This document shows, in pieces, positions 55,162-64,000 of a stretch of 64,000 bases of DNA. The number at the start of each line of letters is the position of its first letter. Positions within the stretch are counted from its first letter, which is position 1. The position numbers were made by a program, and so were the translations under genes. Source of the DNA: Henckelia pumila (lineage: Eukaryota; Streptophyta; Magnoliopsida; Lamiales; Gesneriaceae); NCBI RefSeq assembly GCF_033568475.1, contig NC_133121.1, positions 30,115,374-30,179,373 of the forward strand, read 5' to 3'. The notes under the pieces are model-generated. The model saw only the letters and a program-made list of their open reading frames with translations, was not told where the DNA came from and did not search any database.

Positions 55162-58100
55162 TCATCCAAATAACTCCAGAAATCGCTGTCTCATGTCAGA
55201 CTCTGTCTCCCAAGTCGCTTCCTCGACGCCGTGACGGCTCCACTGCACTTTCACCAATGGAATCGACTTGGTCATGAGTTGTTTCTCCTTCCGATCAAGG
55301 ATCTGAATCGGTCGCTCAAAGTAGCTCAGAGTCTCGTCTAACTCGGCTTCGTCAGGCTGAAGGATATGTGAAGGATCTGGATGATACTTTCGCAGCATAG
55401 AGACGTGAAAAACGTCGTGAATACCAGATAAAGACGGAGGAAGTGCAAGTCTGTAGGCAAGATCGCCTATCTTCTCGAGAATCTCGTACGGACCGATGAA
55501 TCTCGGAAATAACTTCCCTCTCTTACCGAATCTGACAGTGCCTCTGAATGGAGAAATCTTAAGGAAAACGCGGTCTCCCTGCTCAAAACTCAGAGGTCTA
55601 CGTCTGACGTTCGCATACTTAGCCTGTCTATCTTGAGCTGAATTCATTCTGGTCTGAATGATCTTAACCTGCTCTGCCATATCTCTAAGCATATCCGGTC
55701 CCAAATCTGGTGACTCGGACAAGTCATCCCAAAACAACGGAGATCGGCATTTCTTACCGTACAATGCCTCAAAAGGCGCCATACCGATACTCGCTTGAAA
55801 GCTGTTGTTGTAAGAAAACTTGACAAGAGGCAAAGAATCCTGCCAACTAGTGCCAAAATCTAGCACTACCGCTCGCAGCATATCCTCTAACGTCTGGATT
55901 GTCCGCTCTGACTGTCCATCGGTCTGAGGATGATAAGCTGTACTCAGATGCAATCGAGTACCAAGTGCCCCCTGAAGACTGTGCCAGAAGTGAGAAGTGA
56001 ATCTAGGATCTCTGTCTGAAACGATCGACTTCGGCACACCATGCAATCTCACAACATTGCTAACATACAACTCAGCCATCTGATCATGATGATACGTCAT
56101 CCTGTACGGAATAAAACACGCAGACTTCGTCAATCAGTCGATCACTACCCAAATGGCATCGCATCCTCGAACGGATCGTGGTAGCTTCATGACGAAATCC
56201 ATGGAAATGTGATCCCACTTCCATTCAGGAACAGATAGACTGTGCAACAGACCTCCTGGTCGCTTCCGTTCTGCTTTCACCTGTTGACAATTCAAACACC
56301 GAGATACAAACCTCGCTATGTCGCTCTTCATTCTCTTCCACCAGAACTGGTTCTTCAGATCGTTGTACATCTTACGATCTCCAGGATGAATACTAAACCG
56401 ACTGCAATGAGCCTCTCGGAGAATACGCTGTCTCAACTCCGAAATATCAGGCACAACAATACGGTTATTCACGAACAAAACATCATCTCTAACCTGGAAT
56501 TCAGACTGATGACCCGATCTGACTTTCTCTACTGAAATCTGGATGCTCAGCTCAGACTTCTGTGCTTCTCTGATTGCAACAAACAACTCTGGCTCAGCTT
56601 GAATAGCAAACACTCTGATAGTCTCCCTATCTGTTTCAAACTCTAAACCAAACGTGCAACAATCATCGATCAACTGAGAAACACCGATAGTAGAAAGAGA
56701 TAAAGAACAAAGCTTTCGGCTCAAGGCATCTGCAACTGCATTAGACTTCCCCGGATAGTACTTGATTTCACAGTAGAAATCCTTCAACAGATCTAACCAT
56801 CTTCTTTGTCTCATATTTAGCTCTGCCTGTGAAAACAAGTAATTAAGGCTCTTATGGTCAGAAAAGATCTCGAAAGACTCACCATAAAGATAGTGACGCC
56901 AGATCTTCAGAGCAAAGACGATTGCAGCTAGTTCAAGATCATGGACCGGATAACGAGTCTCGTGCGATTTCAGCTGCCTCAATGCATACGCTATCACATG
57001 CTTATACTGCATAAGAACACAACCCAAGCCTCGATTAGAAGCATCACAATAGACTGTGAAACCTCCAGTACCCTTCGGAATAGAAAGAATTGGAGCACTG
57101 GTCAGTCTCCTCTTCAGATCAACAAAGCTAGCCTCACAATCTGGAGTCCAAACAAAAGGCGCATTCTTCTGAGTCAGCTGGGTAATAGGCTTGGCAATAG
57201 ACGAGAAACCCTCGATGAAACGACGGTAATAACCAGCTAAACCCATGAAGCTTCGGATCTCCGGCACTGAAGTAGGTCTAGGCCAATTCATAACCGCTTC
57301 AATCTTGCTGGGATCGACAGAAATCCCATCTTCAGAAATAATATGACCGAGAAAGACAACTCGATCTAACCAGAATTCACATTTAGACAACTTGGCAAAC
57401 AACTGCTCAACTCGCAAAATCTGCAGTACGGTCCTCAAGTGCTCTGCATGGTCAGTACGGTTCTTCGAGTAGATAAGAATATCATCGATAAAGATAATGA
57501 CGAACTCATCTAAATAACGCTGAAAGATACGGTTCATCAAACCCATAAAAACAGCTGGGGCGTTAGTCAAACCGAACGGCATGACTATAAACTCAAAGTG
57601 ACCATACCTCGTCCTGAATGCGGTCTTAGGAACGTCTTCCTCTCGCACTCTCAACTGGTGATAACCTGACCTCAGATCAATCTTAGAGTAGACATAAGAA
57701 CCCTGCAGCTGATCAAACAAGTCATCTATTCGGGGTAAGATACCTGTTCTTTACTGTAGCCTGATTCAATTGACGGTAGTCGATACAGAGCCGCATAGAA
57801 CCATCCTTCTTCCGAACGAATAGAACAAGAGCACCCCAAGGCGATACACTAGGTCTGATGTATCCCTTGGCAATCAAATCCTCAAGCTGCTCCTTCAATT
57901 CTCTCAATTCAACAAGTGTCATACGATAAGGAGCTTTTGAAATAGGTTGAGTACCTGACACTAATTCAATGCTGAATTTGATTTCTCGAATAGGCGGCAA
58001 TCCAGGAACATCTTCCGGGAACACATCCGCAAATTCTCTAACCACCGGTAAATCTACCAAAGCTGGGCTAGATTTTAGTACATCAACTGCATACACCAAA

Positions 58101-58240
58101 AATCCTTCTGCACCTTTCTGTAGCAAACGAGTCATAGATAACACTGAAATCAAAGGAATTCTAGATCGAGAACCCTTACCAAAGAATTTCCACTCGTTTG
58201 CCATTTCCGGTCTGAACCTGACAACTTTCTGGAAACAAAA
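55162..58240 (-). pseudogene. Gypsy C pol frame (RT, RNase H, integrase, chromodomain)
   Basis: Begins inside the pre-RT linker (…FRPEMANEW near 58204) because everything upstream is deleted. A 2-bp deletion near 57738 shifts the frame, and a TGA at 56134-56136 (CGA in Gypsy A) interrupts integrase; otherwise the frame is open to the normal stop at 55162. RT carries FIDD, RNase H carries YCDASNRG, integrase carries [12 protein letters not shown] and the core with AYHPQTDGQSERT, and the tail has [16 protein letters not shown] like a chromodomain. It is much less damaged than the Gypsy A frame. Confidence 0.92.
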
Positions 58241-58267
58241 GGGGACCCGCGGGCGCGCCGCTTGAGG
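58238..58267 (-). other. Deletion junction with stray LTR segment
   Basis: Thirty bases (plus AAAGGGGACCCGCGGGCGCG then CCGCTTGAGG) repeat the sequence at about 58338-58367 inside the adjacent LTR. They sit between truncated pol and the truncated LTR end (CCTCTG at 58268, lacking TGTGAGA). Confidence 0.8.
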
Positions 58268-60277
58268 CCTCTGTTATAAACAAAAATTAAAGGATTAATT
58301 CAATAAGTAAGCAATTAAAAGCCAAGAGAATTTTTTTTAAAAGGGGACCCGCGGGCGCGCCGCTTGAGGCGCGGGCGCGCATGGCGTCCTGCCCAAGCCC
58401 TCGCGCGGGCGCGCCTGAAGCTCTGCCCAAAACATCCAAAACAAAGTGCGGGACGTGCGGGCGCGCCACCCGAGGCGTGGGCGCGCATGGCCTGCTGAAT
58501 TGGCTCAAAACAAGCCTCCAAAAGTGCAATAACATAACCAAAAAAACTCTAACATGATCCAACTAATATATATCCAACAACATAGCATTTAAATACATAA
58601 AAGTGAAGAACACGCATCGATGCTAGCTATTACAAGCCGAATACAGAATACAAGAGTTCTAACCACAAGCAAGACCACTTCCAATCCAAGTTCAAGTTCT
58701 TAACATGCTTCAAAACATAAGCTAGATTGTCATGCTAACAAGACTTCTAAACCGAGTCTCACTTCTACATCATTCCCTCAAAGCTAACCACGCCTCTTCT
58801 GACTTGATCCTGCCCCACCTGTTGCCAAGTACACATACAAAACAAAGCAACAGCCGGATAACCGGTGAGAATGATAATCCCAGTAAAAGCAACATAACAA
58901 GTAATACAACAATAATCATGCTTTCAAGACAACGACGAAATCCATGACAACGTAATGAGATGCATGTCTTTAAACCGGGATATCAAATCTGATAAACGAG
59001 GGATTGCTGCTGTGCTTTTGGGATCCCGATGGTGAGATTACGTAACGACTCACCGACGCACCCAATCGAGGTGGTGCCACGTATCCCACTCCTCTAGACT
59101 TTAAGCAACTATAATGAGTATGCTAGCACTAGGCGAAACGACTACGACCTAGGCCACTCAATCATAGTTCCCAAATGTCTAAAAAAAAAGGGCGGTTCTG
59201 CCCGCTGAAAACAAGATTGGTTCAAGATGAATGCATAACAGAAACATAAAACATAGCCATATAACAAAAGCTCAATCAAAACAACAGAACACAAGTTCCT
59301 CATGCTAGAACGAGTGTAGATGCAAGTATGTGCTTTTAAGGGAAACTCGAGAACCAACTGTCCCGAGTATGCTATCCCGCTATCGATATCTGCTTTTAGC
59401 TTTCAATGTCGTAGATCCAACTCCGGACAAGCTACAACAAAAGATTGTATCAACAACTATACAACCTAAACAACAAACAACGGTTCAAGGAAATCTCTTT
59501 ACCGATCTTCGTCCAACTCTTGACGAACAATGCTGCTAACACGGGCTTGAAAAACTCCAAACAAATCTGTTCAGATACAAATCAAAGATCAATTACCATG
59601 ATCGACTTACAAGCCAAGTTCAACAACTCAATAACGGTTCGAAATCCCCAAAACTCAAACCGACGGCATAACGGCTATAAACTGAACAAACCGACAACGC
59701 AGAAAGCAGTTCAATAGCGATATCAACTCAATTCAATGCTAATACAACAATAACAAGACAAACCCAACAAATCTCAAAATCATGATTTTCGAAAATAGCT
59801 TCCAAAAATTATAACAATTCCGAACGTCGCTCTAATTCAAAACCGACAGATAATAAATGATCAGAACTCCGCCAAGAACAACATACTAGAATCTAGATCG
59901 ATTCTAACAACCTCCGAAAAACAAAACATATCTGATCGGAGAAATACTTACGGTATAACGGAGCTCTCACTGCAGTGATCACTAATCTGCCTTCAGAAAT
60001 AATTTCTAACGGCCGGATCGAGCTCGGGAGGAAATCTGGAAGCTTGGAAAAGCTTGAAGGCATCTTCAATGGAGGAGCTCGATTTAGGGAAGAGGATGAA
60101 ATGATTTCCAAGTCAAACAAATGTGTAGATAATATATAAAAATCAATATTTGCGTTTTAGTCCCTGAAATTTCCAAAATTTGCAAAAGGACCCTAATCAA
60201 AATCAAACCGGCTTGAGAACTCTGTAATCTCTGATTAACTCAAATAAACTCATTTAAGATAAAAACAGGGCGTTACA
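58268..60277 (-). repeat. 5' LTR of Gypsy C, 7 bp short at its inner end
   Basis: About 2010 bp, very similar to the left LTR including the GC-rich segment (58346-58490); ends GGGCGTTACA at 60277. No primer binding site follows on the inner side. Confidence 0.88.
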
Positions 60278-60450
60278 TTTAGTGTATCTTTCACCCAAAA
60301 AGATTTTACCTGCAAGTGGGAATGTAGTATGTTAATATTTCTTTATGAGATTTAAGTAAAGAGAAACTAAATTATCAATGAAAATTACCGTTTCTGTCAA
60401 AATGTGGATTTGATTGATCTTTCGAACTTGGGAGTCTGATGGCTGATATC
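60278..60450 (-). pseudogene. RPA-like protein, OB-fold portion right of Gypsy C
   Basis: An exon ending at 60389 (QVRKINQIHILTET, donor GTAATT) and a second starting at 60309 after TTGCAG (VKSFWVKDTLK) read in phase and continue at 53039 across the Gypsy C insertion. The order is that of an RPA-type OB fold before its zinc domain. Earlier exons between here and the helicase were not resolved. Confidence 0.55.
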
Positions 60451-60887
60451 TGTTTTGGTATGATTTTTCATATAACTTTTGAGAGAACATTTTCTATATA
60501 ATCTTATTTTTTTAGCAGAAATGTGAGTCGAAAAATTTTTAATTGGAGTTTTGAAACAACATTAAACAACTTTAAATTTTTGAGATATTTATGAACAAAA
60601 TTTTGGGAACAAATAATCATCTATAAGTAATGAATAAAATGAATGTTGGCTAAGAAGGAATATTGTTATGTGCAGTTTTGAAATGTAAAAATTGTAGTTG
60701 CCTATATTTTTTTTAAAGCAAAAATGTTAGGCGAAAAATTTTTAATTGGAGTTTTGAAACATCATTAAACAACTTTGACAAAATTTAAAAACTTTAATTC
60801 AATCCTGATAGTGTTGATAGCAATTAATTGAGTATAAGAATTGAGAATCCATCAAATGAAAGATTTGTAGGTTAGAAGTTATCTATC
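60451..60887. other. Spacer between RPA and helicase relics
   Basis: AT-rich; holds two copies of a short segment (AAAATTTTTAATTGGAGTTTTGAAAC and flank, about 60533-60560 and 60737-60763). No gene resolved. Confidence 0.45.
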
Positions 60888-62626
60888 TCAAAGAATACTC
60901 GCTGCCTCTAAAACATCATGGTACACAACGTTCTTTGTATAATTAGTACTCTGGATCAATGGTGTTGATGGTCTAATAAGCACCTTTAACTGATCTATAG
61001 TCTTTGCTCTTGACAATGCAACATAAAGTTGTCCATGTGAGAAAATAGGCTCTTCAAATAAACACCAACAAAATCAAGAGTTTGACCTTGTGCTTTATTA
61101 ATTGTCATTGCGAAGCATAGTCGGACAAAAAATTGTTTTCTTTTGAATGGAATGGACAAAAAATTTTCATGAGGAGTTTCTAATGTGATACGAGGAATAA
61201 AGACATCCTTTCCAGTATGTATACCAACTGATATTTCAGCGTAGATTACATTTGTGTTGAAACCTTTACAAAGAAGTCGTGTGCCATTGAAAATTCCTTT
61301 GGTTGTATTAATATTTCTGAGAAGTATGATTGGTGCATTTAGTTTCAAAGATAGTTTATGCGAAGGAAGTCCTTGAGGAGTTAAAGAATGGAATAGTTCT
61401 TCTTGGTCTGGTATAATACAAGAACTTATGTTTTCGTCGCAGCTATAATAAGTGTTTTCTTCACCGAGAAATTTAAAAATCAATACACCATTAATGTCGT
61501 TGACAAACTCGTTCCGTGTGGTGAGTATTGCTCGTTTAACAAATAAAGAGAAATATAAATTAACATTGGTAATATTTGGGAACACTGTCTCTATTAATAT
61601 ATTTAAAGATGTAGCTTCATCTGTAAATGGGATTTTTGCTTCAGATCAAATTAGAATTTCATCTTTTTCGTTCATTTCTTCAACACCGTCTCCAATTTTT
61701 AATAAGTAAGAAGAAGATTTCGAATCAAGTAATGCTCGCATGTTTTGATTCAGTTTTAATTTCTCAAAATGATTCCATAAAGGTGACATAACAATTGACG
61801 AATTTATTATATCATCCTTATTATTTTTAAGAATCACTGGTAATGTTTGGCGAAAATCTCCATCGAAGACAATAATTTTACCACCGAATATTGTTTGTAT
61901 ATTCATTATGTCTCTTAACATTTGATCAAATTTTTCAATAATACTGCGTTTAGCCATTTTAGCCTCATCCCAAATTATTAATTTTGATATTTTTATTAAA
62001 TGAGCAATTGTGCTTTGTTTACTTATGTTACAAGGTTTGGAGTTATTTTCGTCCAAAGGAATTTTAAATCGTACTGAGTGGGAAGTGCGTCCTCCTGGAA
62101 GAAAAGATGTTGCGACACCTGAAGTTGCTGTAGAAAGTGCTATGTGACCAGCAAAACGAATTGTGGCAAGAATTGCTTTGTATAAGAATGTTTTTCCAGT
62201 ACCACCAGGACCATCGACAAAAAATACACGAGACAAATTATTATTAACACAATATAAAATCTGGTTGTAAGCATATTTTTGTTCTTTATTTAATTGCTCA
62301 ACATCAAGTAGGTCTTCATTAGGTATAGTTATATCTTTTTCAGTTTGTAATTCTTTTGTCAAATTATCATCAGAACTTAGAAATACTTCATCGGTTACTA
62401 AGAAGAAATCTTCTAATCTTTTTCCCATTGAGTATAGATGATATGAAATATTGTTTAGTACTTTCTGTTTAATTACGTAAGGATTGAGAGATTTAGTTTG
62501 TTCAAAATATTTTGATAAGAACTTTTCATGCTTCAACCATAATTGTTTGGGATTCTTTGGGTCACAGTAGACGAGGGCAGTAGCAAACAATTGTCGTAAA
62601 GCAGTAGGCATCAAATAGGAAGTTGC
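60888..62626 (-). pseudogene. Helitron Pif1-type helicase, truncated and broken
   Basis: The minus-strand frame from 62626 reads SYLMPTALRQLFATALVYCD and then the SF1 helicase core: Walker A GPGGTGKT near 62210, DEAKMA near 61960, GDFRQTLPV near 61845 and LNQNMRA near 61740. The C-terminal half has PIILLRNI, MTINKAQGQT near 61090 and YVALSRAKT near 61010, ending at a stop at 60888. An in-frame TGA at 61646-61648 and a one-base deletion near 61054 inactivate it. In Helitrons this domain unwinds DNA during rolling-circle transposition. The N-terminal Rep part is absent because a Copia LTR interrupts the frame at 62627. Confidence 0.9.
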
Positions 62627-64000
62627 TGTTGGAAAACTTGTTCAGATCAATTAAGAATTGATACCCGGTGCAACGGAAATTTAAAAATTTTATTTTATAT
62701 ATGGAACGATTCCATATCATGGGTATCAAAACTTTTATGATTAAATTATGCAAGTAAAAATAAAATCACAATTAAATTTTTACCTATTCAAGCAAAGGCT
62801 TGATAATGGACTCCAACAGAATTTAATCTGCTCTTCTTGTATATCCCGGGAACCGATGGCTTTACGATCAATCTCCGGAATAAGGTCCACGAACAGAAAA
62901 CAGAAACCCTCTAATTGATTGCACTAGAAATCAATCAGATATGTATCGATGAGAATAAACAGATTTGATCTGTTAATTCGGAATGTAATTTTTCACAAAA
63001 ATCACAGACCGAATTTTCTCAAAAGGGACAGAGGAATTCAAAAATTCCCCTTGAATATTATGTGTGATTTTCGAAATTTGCAAGATGGAATGCTTATGAT
63101 TTTCGAACACTACTCATATATTTATAGATAATTTCTAGACTAGATTAAGTTATGATTATATTAGGACTCTAACTCCTTAGGGCCCATAATCCATAACTTA
63201 AGCCCAACAAGCCAAGCCTGTTATTATAGAAATTAATATAAAATTCATCGCGACTCTTATTGATAAACTGATTTTACCAATGTACACAGAAACCATTTCT
63301 GCATCTTTTAAAGTCAAGATAATTTTTTTGAATCCGAATTCAGTGATTTCCAAAAATGCCCATCCCTATGTCATTTTAGAAAATTCCACTCTCTTTAATT
63401 AAGAAGTCCAACTTCTATTTCATTAAATTTAACTCTTTAAATTTAACTATCTCAACGGGGTTTAGTAATCCATTACTTGTGTGACCCTCAATGGTTCAGG
63501 GATACAGCTAGCCGTGGGCTCACAACTCCTTGTGACTCGGAACAAAAATTTCCGACTTGCCCAACGAATCATGGTAAGAGCGTCTAGCAACATCGCCCCA
63601 TGATTCCCTAGGTATCACTGATAGTGCTTGCAAGAACCAGTAGATTTTGGTTAGCGTACAGTACGGTCCCTTCATCCATATATCCCGATCAAATCAACAA
63701 CCATTGGTGCATCGAGAGTCGTTCGAGATTCGATAACTATGCATTACATCTTGGAGATCAAATAATGACATCGCATGTGTTACTAGGAAAACCGAGTAAC
63801 CTAAAACACATCATGTACTCTGGCCAGAGATTCGTCACACTAATATCTCCTCAGATCGCATAGGATATCCACACTCGCAAGTATGTGGTGAATCCTTGAC
63901 AACAAAGAATCGACTCCTATATGTGTCGTTACTTTACCCAATCCCGACACCTGATGACCCCAATAGAGTCGGTAAATGAGTCAAAGTACAGTACTAGCAT
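62627..64000 (-). repeat. Copia LTR, diverged relative of the complete element
   Basis: Starts TGTTGGAAAACTTGTTCAG, then GATACCCGGTGCAACGG, and follows the LTR of the 2905-12369 element to the window edge with many substitutions and indels. No primer binding site lies on its left side, so it is the left end (3' LTR) of a minus-strand element, or a solo LTR, inserted into the helicase frame. GTTGC (62622-62626) is the candidate target duplication. Confidence 0.85.

Larger units (their letters stand above)
53045..60277 (-). mobile_element. Tekay-type Gypsy C, internally deleted
   Basis: Same family as Gypsy A. LTRs are 53045-55063 (left, 3') and 58268-60277 (right, 5'); the flanks TTTAA (53040-53044) and TTTAG (60278-60282) are a target duplication with one mismatch. 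The purine tract (minus AGTGGGGGAGAAT) is at 55064-55076. The region with the primer binding site, Gag and most of the protease is missing: pol joins directly to a 30-bp stray copy of LTR sequence and then to the right LTR, which lacks its last 7 bp. The element could only move with help in trans, and the missing primer site argues against even that. Confidence 0.9.

Overview
This is nuclear DNA from a flowering plant, most likely a eudicot. The signs are GT-AG introns, plant-type host genes (a membrane kelch protein, an F-box/kelch protein and a plastid FMN split-barrel protein), and dense nested LTR retrotransposons of plant Copia and Ty3/Gypsy chromovirus types primed by initiator tRNA-Met. 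The species cannot be named from the sequence.

Positions 1-24140 are a retrotransposon nest. A Gypsy element (called B) broke the Myb/SANT-like ORF of an old PIF/Harbinger transposon at 24140/24141. The LTR of B (2896-2904, 12375-13527 and 23821-24140) was later split twice. First, a young, apparently intact Copia element sits at 2905-12369 on the minus strand, with a GTGAC target duplication and 1855-bp LTRs that differ at only three positions I could find. Second, a cluster of four foldback units with a tRNA-like core lies at 13528-14581 plus 23680-23820. The last foldback unit was itself split near its centre by a 9.1-kb Tekay-type Gypsy (A, 14582-23679, duplication AATTT) whose polyprotein has seven in-frame stops. 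The far left end holds a partial Copia LTR inside an old Tekay-type LTR.

Positions 24141-30267 hold the PIF/Harbinger relic, a solo LTR with a perfect duplication (CAAAT), and AT-rich sequence with MITE-like debris.

Positions 30268-48612 are the host gene block. A seven-exon membrane kelch gene (+) faces a two-exon F-box/kelch gene (-). Upstream of that, on the same strand, is a nine-exon plastid PNPOx-like gene. From memory, the order matches Arabidopsis At1g51540, At1g51550 and At1g51560. Kelch intron 4 carries a decayed Gypsy. The long first intron of the PNPOx gene carries a hAT MITE with a second copy inserted into it, both with 8-bp duplications.

Positions 48871-62626 look like one decayed autonomous Helitron on the minus strand. 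It contains a Pif1-type helicase (60888-62626), an RPA-like protein, and downstream of these some exons resembling the plastid protein HHL1, possibly captured. It ends in a five-copy array of about 361 bp whose units each carry an 18-bp palindrome followed by CTAG, a Helitron-like 3' end. A deleted Tekay-type element (C, 53045-60277) sits in the RPA frame, and a Copia LTR (62627 onward) truncates the helicase.
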